A stretch of DNA of 64,000 nt, taken from contig NC_134028.1 of the NCBI RefSeq assembly GCF_964204645.1, positions 16,233,263 through 16,297,262 on the forward strand, read 5' to 3'. This DNA comes from Tubulanus polymorphus. Taxonomy: Eukaryota; Nemertea; Palaeonemertea; Tubulaniformes; Tubulanidae. Position 1 is the first letter of the stretch; the number at the start of each line of letters is the position of its first letter. Positions 44,537 to 56,325 of the stretch are shown one piece after another. Below the pieces are notes generated by a model. That model saw only the letters and a program-made list of their open reading frames with translations, made no database searches and had not been told where the DNA came from. A program made the position numbers and the translations under genes.

Positions 44537-46540
44537 ACGATAAACAGTCTATTCTCCTCATTTAACTTTAGTCGCTGCCCCTTGATTTCTATGCGGCAAA
44601 ATGAGGTCTGCACCGATAAAGTCAGAGTGGATTGCTTCGAGAATACCATAATCGGGTCAGCACGGCGCGTTTTAGTAACTATTTTCTTTCCTGGTTCATC
44701 GGCAATGATCTTTATTTTCAATTTCTATAATTCCCTTCAGTTCGAATGTGAAAGAAACAATAATACAAAAAAGTATGTTATAGCTGCTTTGAAGCGACAT
44801 TGAGTGATTATTTTTTCTTTAAAAATGGTTGGAGAGCATTTGCAAGTAGATTTTTATAATGATCTGATCTCAAGAATCGTTGATAGCTGTCCCTTTTCAT
44901 CAAAGCGAACACGTGTGCTTGTGCTGCATCAAATGTGTATCTGAAATCAATACATTGACAATTAAATAGAAACATAATAATCGAGTGCGTCATCAATAAT
45001 ATGGAAATCAAATGATTTCTTTAACATAGAACTACTCCATTATTCTCCATAAGAATTGCTGCAGATTAGTGGTAAAAACACACGACTAGTTTGTGTGGGA
45101 AAAAAAGTGTGTCTAGTTTAATCAGTACTAGAATTCATCAATTACCACTATAATTTGCCATTAAAAACAAGCTGATACAAAGCGCCTCACGAACGACGCG
45201 CCAATTTCATGTTTTTCAAGTTTGTCAAAATACACAATACTCAATAGAATAATGGTGCCAAACTCAATAGAACTGATAATTTGTTTGAGATTCTATATAC
45301 AAATAATCTCCATGGAATATGCAATGTGGGCGTAATCAATCAATATTGGTATTCGTTGGAATATTTCGTGGGATCGTAGAATGATAGAATGATCCCCAAA
45401 GCGCGTATGTAGAGCCAATAGTTATATGTGTATGAGAGTAGACAGAATGTGCAGTGTGAAATCGATAGAGCGAACTAGATGGGAAAAGGGGAATTAAGAA
45501 AAGCAATTAGTAACGATTATTGTTATACATAGACTTACATGGGAATGATACACTGTATAAAAACTCTTGATTTTACGGAATATGTAAATTTGAATTACCC
45601 CATTTTTGTAAATCTTTTTTCATAATTCCATACATTTTTCATTTAAAAATGATCACAAGTAAAAGAATGCACATTATTTGTTGTTTTGTAATAGGTATTA
45701 CATTGCCATCGATTCAATTTTTGCGGAATTCATTAGCACATCTATTTCATGTTTTCCATAGCCTTATAAGCATTAAAATATTATCGAACAATCTCGGCTG
45801 TGCCTACATCGATAAAAAAAATTGAAATTATTCGAAACAGAGATCTTGGGATTCGAACGCGTTAGCTCCACGAAGCAAGCCAGAGATTTTGGGATTCAAA
45901 CGCTTGAGCTCCACGAATTAGCCCCATGAGCGAGAACCAGGTCTACCGAAATCCGCGAAAATTTCGCAACTTACTTCCGGGTTTTCGAATTGGCGTTCGT
46001 GACTCGTACGGTGAGGACTTTTTTGACGCCTTATAAAACGCATCCTCCCTCTGCGGGGGAGGATGTATAAAACGTTACCATAATGAAACCTTAACAATGT
46101 TAACCATTCAGCGTCATTTTACAACAACCGTAAATCGATGTGCAAAACGTCACAGGTTTATGTGTACACATACAAGCTATTTGGCAAAATATTATTGATA
46201 AAGATGTAGAATGGCTCCCTGTGATTTTATAATGACCTATATTTGAACGTCGAAATGTTATATTGCATTGATAATATCTTGAGAAGACGTATTGTAATAG
46301 TAATGGAAGTATGATTATATCAGGAGCGGCAGGCATAAATAGAAATGATAAGTAAATCGGATTATTAAATGGCGGATGTATACACGATTTGGAAGTCAGA
46401 TATAAAAGTCAGACCCTGACATGGGGATGCTAGTGGAATGACAAAGCTATCTACGATCTGAGTAGGGCCGGCGTGAATTTCATCGGCGGCTGCTACAAGC
46501 GGTCTATATAAAAACGTGCAAACATATAATTTCAATATTG
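44537..46540. other. Host-like sequence; one tandem tRNA-like duplication
   Basis: No gene recognised. At 45840-45935 a unit GAGATCTTGGGATTCGAACG with GAGCTCCACGAA-type continuation is present twice. On the minus strand it contains GTTCGAATCCCA, the tRNA/SINE B-box form. A short hairpin (GCATCCTCCC/GGGAGGATG) lies near 46030-46065. Confidence 0.4.
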
Positions 46541-46744
46541 TTATTATTATTATTTTATTTTTCCATTTTGAATTATAATAATCGTACTAAGTAATACAAA
46601 TACAAAAATTCAAGATGGAGGGAAACATGAAGAAACCTGTTAAGGTTTATATGATATTCATGCCACCCTCGTACACCCAATCACACTCTCTTTCACACTA
46701 CATTCACACTGAAAATATTTAAGTGCCAGATGGAAGAGACTGGC

Positions 46745-47760
46745 AAGGTTATCGAAACATTAATTGAGAAGATACTGTTTGAGAGCACGTTTAAAAACTG
46801 GAGGGGATACTGATCCAATGATCTTCACTGAGTAAGGTAAGTTATTCCAAGTTAAAGGGGCTGATACTTTTAATGAAAATTTCTTTCGATTGGTTCTAAA
46901 TTGTTCTACTTTGAATGCATGACGGTTTCGAGTATGATGATGGTGAAAGTCGGAATTTAATGAAAAATAATCTGAAAACGAGTTAGGCAGTAGTGAATTC
47001 TTACATTTAAATATGAAAAAGCACAATTGAAATTTCGTCATTGCTCGAAAAGTAAGGATACCTAAGTTTTTGAAGATGGGGGCTGTATGGTCAAAGAAGG
47101 TAACCTTCGATATTACCCTGATCGCACGCTTTTGAAGTAGGATTATTGGCCTGATTCTCGATTCGTAGTTATTGCCCCAGATAAAATTGCAGTATTGGAA
47201 ATACGGGTAAACAAAACTATACTATAAGGTTTTCATCACTAAAACTGGCAATCGTCTTTTAACTCTATTCAAAACACCAATACTACGAGAGATCTTTTTA
47301 CAGACAAATGATATGTGGTCAGACCACGTCAGTTTACTATCAATATTTAAACCAAGAAATTTTGTGGAATGAACTTGCTTTATTGGGACATTTCCGATTT
47401 TTATGGCACAAGGGGTACCCTTGAAATTTCCGAAAATCATAAAATAACATTTTTCAAGGTTAAGAGACAATTTATTAACTCGAAACCACATTCGAAGTTT
47501 GATGAGTTCATTGTTTATCAGTTGGAATATCTTCTTATGATCTTTTGAATAAGCGAAGGTTGTGTCATCTGCAAAAAGGGTGAAGTCAAGAATTTTTGAA
47601 GCATTGACACAATCATTTATGAATAATAGATATAAAAGAGGACCGAGAATAGAACCTTGGGGAACTCCGATAGTTATACCTCTTCTTGACGAGTTAATAC
47701 CATTAAAACAAACAATTTGACCACGATCAGACAGGTAACTTTCGAATATTCAAATGTTTT
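46745..47760 (-). pseudogene. Non-LTR retrotransposon reverse transcriptase, 3' half
   Basis: Minus strand. RT motifs are visible: GVPQGSILGPLLY at about 47650 and the active-site FADDTTFA at about 47560. Then KTKFLGLNIDSKLTWSDHI-like thumb sequence follows, and a carboxyl end with LTWNNLPYSVK. The frame is broken between 47041 and 47222. The 5' end is truncated at about 47760. It resembles jockey/CR1-group elements; the clade is not determined. Confidence 0.8.
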
Positions 47761-47794
47761 AGAAAATATGTTCGATATTAGGGGTATGCAGGTT

Positions 47795-47970
47795 TCATGA
47801 GATTAGCAATTTATAATAGCATAGCTGTCATACACGGCTCCGCGTCCACTGATGGCATGTGTATAAGGTGACAAATCAATTCAATACTTTATTGATCCTT
47901 ATTACATTGAAATTCCGGGATAAAATTCCCAAATTCAATAAAATTACAAATTTCAAAATAAGAAAATACA
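47795..47970. repeat. Dispersed repeat, probable non-LTR 3' end, copy b
   Basis: Matches 30838-31010 over about 170 bp; adjacent to the truncated reverse transcriptase. Confidence 0.7.
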
Positions 47971-48053
47971 AAATACAAAACACACGGGTAATTCATACAG
48001 AATAACATGAATAAGTTATTTAAATGACAATGTAATTAAGTAAAATCTCGGAG

Positions 48054-48359
48054 AAATGTCTATTTCTACTTTACTTGAAAGCTCACGAGATGGCATAGCT
48101 CAGTCGGTTTTAGTGGTACATATCTGATAAAAGTCTTACTCGGACCAGAAAGCACTGGCAGCGAGTCAGTTTTCTCTTTTTAACTCCTTTCAATGAAGAC
48201 TTTTTGGATATCCTTCAATAAAGCGAAGAATGGATTGAAAATCGATGTTTATAATGTCCCCTTTCTGGTCCTAATAAGATTTCTGTCAGGTATGTACCAC
48301 CAGAGCGGACTGGGCTAGGCCACCTGATGTGCTCTCAAGTCAAGATGAAATAGACATTT
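48054..48359. mobile_element. Fold-back element with tRNA-like sequence in its arms
   Basis: Arms of about 95-100 bp are imperfect inverted repeats: AAATGTCTATTTCTACTTTA at 48054 mirrors the end at 48359, and TGGCATAGCTCAGTCGGTTT in the left arm mirrors a diverged copy in the right. The TAGCTCAGTCGG word is an RNA polymerase III A-box form. A SINE dimer in head-to-head order or a MITE are both possible. No target duplication identified. Confidence 0.65.
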
Positions 48360-49358
48360 AGTCAATTTAGTCAAATTTACTCCAAGCCTAAGGTGGCTCC
48401 ATATGCGACTTAAGTTAAATTCCAGGGTTGCTCGCACAGTTGTCACAATACTAAGTCCAGCAAAAGGAAAACCAGGTATCATTTGAAAAACAAGACATGG
48501 CGATCATGTTATAATCGATGGAATATGAGATTGTAAACTTCTACTTTATCTGCAATACCTGAAGAGTTACCCCTTAAATATGTACTATCATTACTGTCTA
48601 TGATGATGACTCTCTCTTACTTTGTGCATTTAGTTTTATTATAAGTTAGAATATGTCATCTAACTGGACAATATTAACGCATCCCTTTCAATTAAAAGTT
48701 TGATAATTTTTCAGGTACTGTTATCTGTTAAAGTTGTTCAAAAGCGCCATATGTCAGACAGCTTGTGGAAAAATAGAAGTTTACATTCAACATCTTGGTC
48801 TTCATTCTTTTACAAGCAATTTACAGTAACCATGTTGCGTACCCATTTGTGAACGTGTCTTCAAGAGCGTTTCAACAATTAGGAGTCACAATCCCGTGAT
48901 CACTGTAGTTATCAGGAAAAAGCCAATGCTGTTTTGTTATGTGCTTATAGTGGAATATATTTGCAGTGTTAATTACTATTTTGTGAGGAAAAAAGGTTGT
49001 GAAAATATTGTTGAGCTTATTTCTCATTTGAAAAGTCACATTTCTGGTGGGAGTTCGGTCGAGGTAACGTGTCCGTTTCGTGGCTGTGGAGCGAAAATAT
49101 AGAAAGAAATCATCATTTTCCTCACATATATCTCGTGTGCATCGACATTGGAACATACATGCGGTAAATGATCTTGATCATAGTGTATATAGCAGTTCTC
49201 AAAATGATGATGGTGATGGCCTTGACAGAGGTGTCCAGGAAACATTGTTAGCATGAGATCTTCCCTCTGGCAATCTTCTTTCCCTGTACTCGATGAGATT
49301 GTTTTCATTGATGCGTATGCATTGTTCTACCTAACGCTATATACTAAGCATCATGTGC
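48360..49358. other. Host-like sequence, no gene recognised
   Basis: No feature supported. Short open frames on both strands here have no recognisable content. Confidence 0.4.
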
Positions 49359-49359
49359 A

Positions 49360-49502
49360 AAAAGAATTAAAATATCATATATGAATAAATTAAAAAATAA
49401 ATTAATACATATTTAATACGTATTAATGGTATTAAATACATTTAAGTCTCAGAAGTAATTCATTTTTTAATTTATTTATATATGATATTTTAATTCTTTA
49501 CA
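49360..49502. repeat. Long AT-rich inverted repeat
   Basis: AAAGAATTAAAATATCATAT at the left arm (49360-49406) is mirrored at 49455-49502, with about 46-bp arms and two mismatches. The spacer contains TTTAATACGTATTAAT, the same palindromic word as in the convergent intergenic regions of copies 2 and 3. Confidence 0.8.
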
Positions 49503-50191
49503 TTTAACTAGGTTTCTTTATCTAATACTAAGTTAGTTGGTTTATTGTTTTTCTAGTTGAATTTTAGTCAAATGTAAAGAAATCTAAAGTAAACAAGAAT
49601 TAATAAAAAAAACATTAGAATTATAATAGGTCTCTTTATCTAATACAAAGTTAGTTGGTTTATTGTTTTTCTAGTTGAATCTATTCAAAATATTATTTAA
49701 CCCAGTGAGCAAAAAGAAACAATAACTTAGTCTTAATTTAAAGATAAATATCGTAATTTAGTGCTGCGCAAAGAATAAAGATATTCATCTGATAGATTCA
49801 TAGAATTACTATGAAAATAAAATATATATTTGAATATAATTTGTACCTTTCCAGTGTTGAAATATAAGTTATATTAGTTAAAAATATGAATATGATAAAT
49901 CTGTGAAGACATAGGGGTTATTTGAATATAAGGCCCCCCTGTCTCTAGAATCCAAGAAAGTAAGAAAGTAAGACAGGTACGAGACGTATGAGTAAGAATC
50001 CAAGAATCCAAGAATTCTTACTTTCTTACTTTCTTACTCGTACCTCTAGTACTTAGATACATAAATTAGTTTAGATTATATAAAAATGAATATATTATTA
50101 ATTTAAGTATAGAAATAGATTATATTATAACTATTTTTATTTTTATTAAGTGAAAACATATAATTTATTCATTTTTATAAAACTAAAGACA
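49503..50191. repeat. AT-rich element-like DNA left of copy 3
   Basis: A unit of about 120 bp with TTAGTTGGTTTATTGTTTTT and CTAGTTGAAT occurs twice (about 49510 and 49630). The CTAGTTGAAT motif is that of the 10547-10920 repeats. An imperfect hairpin built of CTTACTTTCTTACT lies at about 49937-50045. This may be a remnant of a further element or an extended end of copy 3. Confidence 0.5.
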
Positions 50192-50230
50192 GGTAAATTA
50201 GAAAAGTAGGCTTTCAAGCCAGAGTACGAG
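50192..50230. repeat. Terminal-repeat segment, left end of copy 3
   Basis: GGTAAATTAGAAAAGTAGGC and TTTCAAGCCAGAG; homologous to 20921-20966 and the inverse of 12325-12359. Confidence 0.55.
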
Positions 50231-51400
50231 AGTACGAGTTCTTATAGAATAGATATATAGATATATTTTAAACATTATTTCAATATTTATATTTGTATGA
50301 GTTAGATTTTTAAACATTAAAAGTGTTAGTAAAGTGTGATTGAAATAATTCATGATTCTATTTGAGCCTATATACATTTCATCTAATGAACTATTGAATA
50401 AATCCATAAATTCACAGCTGTTACAATGACGCCGAGACATATGAGTCATAATACTGCAAACGCGTAGAACATTCTAGAAGGTGTACCGGAACTCTGAATA
50501 GAGATGACATGGCATAATACTGCAAACGCGTAGAACATTCTAGAAGGCGTGCCGGAACTAGATGACGTGTCATAATCGAAGACGTGTTCATTTAGAAATC
50601 GCACCGGAACTGAATAGACGATGTAACATAACGCTTAGGATATTTTCTCTCGAAACGCAATTAGGAGTTTATAGTTTACAATTCTAAATCTAAATGTAAG
50701 TACTGTTTTTTGTAGTTATTAGGGCTATTAAATATGAAACCTTTAGATATATTTAAGTGTATTTGGTATATCTTTTAGATAGCTAGAGTTACCGTGAATA
50801 TCTTTTAGATTAATAAAACGTCATACGCATCAAGAAGCGATAGAGAAACTCCAAATACTCTTTCTGACTGAGGAATCAACAACAATGGATATCGAACCAA
50901 TAGAAACTGGCGTAGAAACACCAAAAGATCGACGAAGAAACTATAAAAGAATTTCAAAAAAATTAAGACTCCAATGATTAAGTTTAACATTTGTTGATGT
51001 AGTTAAATATTTACCGGCAATTGAAAAAATGTTTGTAATTATAAATTGTATTGATAGAAATCAAATGATGTATTGGAAGAAACGACTGAACATACTTGTA
51101 TATGTATTGTGTAAATCTACTTGGTGAATGTTCTATGTTCGGTCGTTTCTATTTGCATAATGAATATTTTACAGAATTTATAGAATGAATATATGATTAT
51201 GATTAACGCATGTGCATAAAGCAAAAGCGCTCCTGTATGTCCGCATGTGACGCGGGTATTGTAACTGGTATGATTTAGATATCAAGGAATCGAAACGACT
51301 TATCAAAAGCAACGAGGAATGAAAAAGGATGACGTTGGTCGAAGAAATGGAAGAGGATTCTAAAATATTAACCAATTTAGTAAAAAAATGTGTATAACAA
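50231..51400. other. Left-end leader of copy 3 with remnant small gene and regulatory repeats
   Basis: Homologous to 20967-22204 of copy 2. Contains a duplicated block (TGCAAACGCGTAGAACATTC at about 50454 and 50521), the remnant of the small gene (about 50818-51050, start codon ACG), and one GTTCGGTCGTTTCTATTTGC motif near 51137 before the HNH gene. Confidence 0.55.
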
Positions 51401-52078
51401 ATGGAACCAGAACAACCACAAACTATCAATATTACAAATAACACTGGTGACATAAATATATACTACAAGAAGTGTTCTAAATGTGAATTAGATAAATTAC
51501 GTTTAAAAGAATTTAGTAAGCGTAAGATTAGCAAAGATGGTTTTCAATATTGCTGTAAAACTTGCGCTAAACTATATACCAAACAATATCGAGAAGATAA
51601 TATAGAACATTATAATTATTATATGGCAGAATATATGAGAGAAAGATATCAAACAGATCTTAATTTTAGATTGAAACAATGTTTAAGGACTAGATTAACA
51701 CAATTATTCAACAAAGAAACACATTCAGAAACACTATCTAATTTGTTGGGTTGTACAGATGAATTTCTCAAATCATGGATTATATTTCAATTCGATGGTC
51801 AAATGAATATAGATAATTATGGAGATTATTTTCATATTGATCACGTGTTACCGATATCTAAATTTAACATGAATGATGAATACAATAAAAAACTTATTTG
51901 GAATTGGAAAAATTTAAGACCTCTTGAAAAGAAAGAAAATAAAATCAAATCTAATAAACTAGATTTACAGTTATATTTAGAACAGTTAACAAAGGCAAAG
52001 AAATTTATTGATCAATGGAATAATAATCCAAATAACGAACAATACGTTGAGGAATTTGATATCAAGGATCCGAAATGA
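51401..52078 (+). CDS. HNH endonuclease with zinc-ribbon head, copy 3
   Basis: Intact, 225 residues. CSKC and CCKTC pairs (about residues 26-55) form a zinc-binding head; a basic helical linker follows. The HNH core is at about residues 145-195: FHIDHVLPISKF supplies the first two His-type ligands, and NWKNLRPLEKKENKIKSNK the Asn and basic face. Such enzymes cut DNA in phages and large DNA viruses as homing, packaging or nicking nucleases. It heads the plus-strand block and could act at element ends or on competing DNA. Copy 2 has the same gene with one stop. Confidence 0.82.
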   Translation: MEPEQPQTINITNNTGDINIYYKKCSKCELDKLRLKEFSKRKISKDGFQYCCKTCAKLYTKQYREDNIEHYNYYMAEYMRERYQTDLNFRLKQCLRTRLTQLFNKETHSETLSNLLGCTDEFLKSWIIFQFDGQMNIDNYGDYFHIDHVLPISKFNMNDEYNKKLIWNWKNLRPLEKKENKIKSNKLDLQLYLEQLTKAKKFIDQWNNNPNNEQYVEEFDIKDPK

Positions 52079-52388
52079 CTTATCTGGACAGTTATAATTA
52101 CTGCTCCTAATAGATTAACAAAAGTAGTGCGATATCAAATAGAATTCAAATAAAATATATTAAAAATTACATACCTTCAACTAGCCATTATTTCTATTTT
52201 AATTTTTAATATTTTCTTTTACAATTCTTTTCAAAAGAGAATACTTTATATCACAAATAAAAAATACTAAAAAAACAAATAACTAATACTAAAATTCTTT
52301 ACCTTTAACTAACTAGTATTAACCCAAAGAGATGCTGGTATCATTTTATAATACTTATATTTTTTTTCCGCTATTTTCTCTAATATAA

Positions 52389-52991
52389 ATGTCAAAGAAA
52401 TCGAGTAAGAATAGTATTGATATTGAAAAGACATTAGATGATTTGGGTATAAGTGATAATGAAGATACAGTTGTAACTAATTGTGCTCAAGTTAATAACA
52501 ATATTGATTATGAATACTACTTATATTGTAAACACCATCTTGAATTATTAATTGCTGGCGGGAAATCTAAGGAGTTTTTAACTAAGATAATCACTTTTCA
52601 AGAATTAGATGCTATGAAACCAGATAAAGTAATGAAATATTTTAAGATTTATGAAGAAGCTAGATTAGCTAGAATAAATGATTCTATTTCAGATGGTATT
52701 GTCAAATGTTATTCTAAGTTATGTAACCAGTTAATACCAATTGATGATGAAAATAAATTATATAGTGATTTGAAAAATGACTACTTAGTTATGACTGAAT
52801 TACAAAAATGGGTTGGTTATGCTTCATTCCAATTAGGATCGGTTATGACATTAATTTCTACTGGTGTCATAACATTTTCGAATATCAAACCTATGGAATA
52901 TAAATCAGGTAAGAACGAAACAGATGTACTACAACCAAACAGCGAAACAGAAAATGAATCAGAACAAAAATTAACTAAAATAAATGAGTGA
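52389..52991 (+). CDS. Conserved 200-residue protein with one membrane hairpin, copy 3
   Basis: Intact. The amino end MSKKSSKNSIDIEKTLDDLG is charged. The middle is helical (YEYYLYCKHHLELLIAGGK, ARLARINDSISDGIVKCYSK), with a conserved YSDLKNDYLVMTELQKWVGY block and a hydrophobic segment FQLGSVMTLISTGVITFSN at about residues 152-170. Preceded by a T-tract and TATAAATG. Overlaps the next gene by 8 bp, suggesting linked translation. Not recognised. Confidence 0.75.
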   Translation: MSKKSSKNSIDIEKTLDDLGISDNEDTVVTNCAQVNNNIDYEYYLYCKHHLELLIAGGKSKEFLTKIITFQELDAMKPDKVMKYFKIYEEARLARINDSISDGIVKCYSKLCNQLIPIDDENKLYSDLKNDYLVMTELQKWVGYASFQLGSVMTLISTGVITFSNIKPMEYKSGKNETDVLQPNSETENESEQKLTKINE

Positions 52992-53355
52992 AGGCGTTAA
53001 GAAGAAGCCTAGATCCGAGAAACAAATTAAATGGGCAAGAGAATTAGGTAAAAGATCTTCAGAATTAAAAAAAGCTAAGAAAAAGAAATTAACTGATATA
53101 AATGAATCACAGAAATTATCTGATATTGATTCAAATAATAATATATCTGATTCTTCTAATAGTGGAAGAAATGATTACTTATATATTACAATTGGGTAAA
53201 TCACAATTATTATATTCTCTGGTGTAATATATAAATATAAGTATAAATCTGATTATAACAATAATGATTCCAATGATAATAAACCTATTATACCAGAAAA
53301 TAAGTCAAATCATAAAGCCATTGAAACTAAATCTAAATTATTATTAATGGATTAA
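52984..53355 (+). pseudogene. Small basic membrane protein, copy 3 (premature stop)
   Basis: MSEGVKKKPRSEKQIKWARE begins a very basic helix. A Ser/Asn/Asp linker follows, then the frame hits TAA at 53197-53199 at the start of the hydrophobic segment IIIFSGVIYKY; the frame continues open to TAA 53353-53355. A 71-residue truncated product would lack the membrane anchor. Confidence 0.6.
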
Positions 53356-53361
53356 AATAAG

Positions 53362-54449
53362 ATGAAAAAAGAACAATATTTAACCTTTATATTATAACCC
53401 AGAAAGTGAAGTATCATATTCTAGCGTTTCAGAATTATGGAATAAAATTAAATCTGATAATGAAAATGGTAATATAAAATATAGTGAGTTAAAATTATGG
53501 TTACAAAATCAACCAACATATCAAATCCATAAGAAAATGGATAAAACTTATTTAACAAGAAAATTTATGGTTTCATATATCGATCAACAATGGCAAGCTG
53601 ATTTAATTGACATGAAGAACTTAGAAGAATACAACAAAGGATATTTCTGGATATTGAATGTTATAGACATTCAGTAGATACGCATGGTCAATTCCAATCA
53701 CAAATAAAACTGGTATAGAAGTAACAAATGCTTTTAAATCAATATTTAAAGAAGCTATTCCAGATAAGATACAATTTGATGAAGGTAATGAATTTTATAA
53801 CAAACATTTTAAAAAACTATTATCTGATAACGTTGTAGATTATTTTCCAACACACTCAGATAAAAAAGCATCTATTATAGAAAGATTTAATAAAACATTG
53901 AAAACTAGAATGTGGAAATATTTTACTGCTAATGAAACATATAAATATATCGATGTGTTAGATGATTTAGTGAAAGGTTATAATAATTCTAAACATAGTT
54001 CTATAAACATGAAACCTATACAAGCTACAAAAGAAGATGATTCGGAAATAGTTTGGAAGAATTTATATGGAGCGTTTGTTACACATGATTTTTGAGAACC
54101 TAAATTTAAAATTGGACAACACGTTAGAATATCTAAATATAGAAAAACATTTTATAAAGGTTATACCCCTAATTTTACTGAAGAAATATTCAAGATTAAA
54201 AAGATAATATTAACTAAACCATTTGTTTATAAATTAGAAGATCTAAAAGATGAAGAAATATTAGGTTATTTCTATGAACAAGAATTATCACTTGTACCAA
54301 ATCCAGATGAAATAGAATACAAAATAGAAAAAGTATTAAAAACAAAAACTCTTAAAGGAAAAAAGTATTCTTTGGTGAAATATAAAGGATATGATGATAA
54401 ATTTAATGAATGGATTTTATCTAGTAAAATCAAAAGAATAAATGAATAA
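53362..54449 (+). pseudogene. Chromodomain integrase, copy 3 (several breaks)
   Basis: The start MKKEQYL is followed by a scrambled stretch near 53384, a small deletion near 53670 and a TGA near 54094. QWQADLIDMKN, QFDEGNEF and IIERFNKTLK preserve the catalytic acidic residues; the chromodomain with KYKGYDDKFNEW remains at the end. Its stop overlaps the ATPase start by 8 bp. Confidence 0.82.
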
Positions 54450-55068
54450 AGATTTATTTTTATTTGAACCGCATAATATGTTAGTTACTGGAGTAACCAA
54501 TTGTGGTAAAACATATTTCATATTAGATTTGTTAGAAACTATTTATAAGAATCATTTTGATAATATAATATTATATTATATTATAATATTCTGTCCTACT
54601 TATGAAATGATTAAAACATATAATAGGGATATAGTTAAAATAGAAAAGTTTATTATATTAGATCCTAAAACAGTAAAAGAAAATTTAGATAATTGTATTA
54701 AAATAGCAATTGATACTTATAAAGGATCAAATACATTATTCATTATAGATGATTGTGCAAATTTACATGATTCAAAAGTTAGAGAAAGTGAGTTGTGTTA
54801 TCTAGCTTTCTCTGGGAGACATTTTGGGATAACAACATGGGTTTTAAATCAAAAATATAATTCAATTGTTAAAGACTTAATGGAGAATATAAGATTTCTA
54901 GTTTTATTTTATAACAAAGATAGAAAATCTATGCAACAATCATTGGAAGAAAATCAAATTATACCTACTGAATTACATGATGAATATATGAATAAATTAA
55001 AGAATAATAAAGGTTCAAAATTATTACTGAGACTACAATTTCCCTATGAATATAAATTTATAAAATAA
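54442..55068 (+). CDS. Genome-packaging ATPase (A32/FtsK-HerA type), copy 3
   Basis: Intact, 208 residues. Walker A GVTNCGKT (residues 17-24), Walker B LFIIDDC (about residues 100-106) and the RHFGITTWVLNQKY segment. A short YYIIIF insertion near residue 45, from a duplicated ATTATATT stretch at about 54570, distinguishes it from copy 1. Expected to power DNA translocation into capsids. Confidence 0.87.
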   Translation: MNKDLFLFEPHNMLVTGVTNCGKTYFILDLLETIYKNHFDNIILYYIIIFCPTYEMIKTYNRDIVKIEKFIILDPKTVKENLDNCIKIAIDTYKGSNTLFIIDDCANLHDSKVRESELCYLAFSGRHFGITTWVLNQKYNSIVKDLMENIRFLVLFYNKDRKSMQQSLEENQIIPTELHDEYMNKLKNNKGSKLLLRLQFPYEYKFIK

Positions 55069-55074
55069 CTATTT

Positions 55075-55384
55075 ATATACCTATGTATCCAATACGTATT
55101 AAATACGTATTAGATTAAATACATTAATACTTAAAACCCTCTTTTTAAAATAAATATCATTCATACAATTTTCAACCAATTTATTTTCTATTTTTTCAAC
55201 TAATATATGAATAAGTTTGAAAATAATAAAGGTTCTTTATTATTACTGAGGTTTCAATATAAATTTAAAAAAAAATATAATTTAAGGTATTTTCAAATAA
55301 TATGTATTAAATACGTATTAGATACATAAATACTTAAAACCCCCTTTTTTATTTACTATTATTTTATACAATTTTCAACCTTTA
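55075..55384. repeat. Convergent intergenic repeats, copy 3
   Basis: Two copies of an AAATACTTAAAAC plus CTTTTTTATTTACTAT-type unit and ACAATTTTCAACC (about 55125-55190 and 55325-55380). AATACGTATTAAATACGTAT palindromic words lie in between. Same position and content as 25360-25690 in copy 2. Confidence 0.6.
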
Positions 55385-56293
55385 TTACTTTTTGAGTGTT
55401 AGATAATTACTTTCTGAATCACTTTCATCATCACTCTCCAATTCATCATCAAACCCTAACAATTTATTCAAATGCTCTATCGTATCTTCACCAATAATTG
55501 GTTTATTGATATACTTATTAGTCATCTCAACTATATCTTTATTTTCTGATTTCAGTTTCATAGAATCTTTATTATCAATACGCTTTCCTGTAACTATGTT
55601 TTCATTGTCATCTTTCTTAGTGTTTGACCTTAATAATGTATTTACAATGCTTGATTCTAATATTTTGTTAGCAGCAGATAAATCTAATTCATCATTACTA
55701 GGTTCCTTAGATAAAAATTCACCCAATAAATCTTTATATAAATCTTTACCATCTACTTTTTTATTTGAAACAAACTTTGTAACATAATTAAATGGGTGTT
55801 CTATAAATTCTCTTATACCAACACGATCGATTACATTAATAATATGTGAATTTGTATTCATATGATTATTCCAATTTGATGGAGCGTTTGAAAATTCACT
55901 TTTACAATAATCACAATAATTTCTATTTTCACTAATATTTCATATTATTTCATTATTAGATGTAGAAGGTATTACATTATTAGATGTAGAAGGTATTACA
56001 TTATTAGATGTAGAAGGTATTACATTATTAGATGTAGTAGGTATTACATTATTAGATGTATTAGGTATTACATTATTAGATGTAGAAGGTATTACATTAT
56101 TATCAATTACATTACTTAAATTATCAACAACACCAGTTTTAATATTATCGATTTCTATGAGTTTAGTTTTATAATTTTTGAAAATAGGATCAAATATCAA
56201 AGCTATATTACAAGGTATTACATAATATAAACCATCATTATTTTCATGTGTATCGATGTATGGAATATGTTTATATACTTTACCTCCTTCCAT
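55385..56293 (-). pseudogene. C2H2 zinc-finger protein with NNVIPSTS repeats, copy 3 (one stop)
   Basis: The amino domain (MEGGKVYKHIPYIDTHENND) leads into six or so tandem NNVIPSTS-type octads encoded by a 24-bp repeat (about 55960-56100). A TGA at 55940-55942 interrupts the frame just before the finger YCDYC...WNNHMNTNSH. The carboxyl region (IEHPFNYVTKFVSNKK, acidic tail) is open at 55385-55861. Octad number differs from copy 2. Function unknown. Confidence 0.62.
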
Positions 56294-56325
56294 TTATTAT
56301 ATAAATTTTTATTAAAGTTAAAATT

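Noticed and set aside
44498-45011. Open frames around 44422-45011
   Set aside because: Overlap the degenerate inverted-repeat end and host sequence; no known domain.
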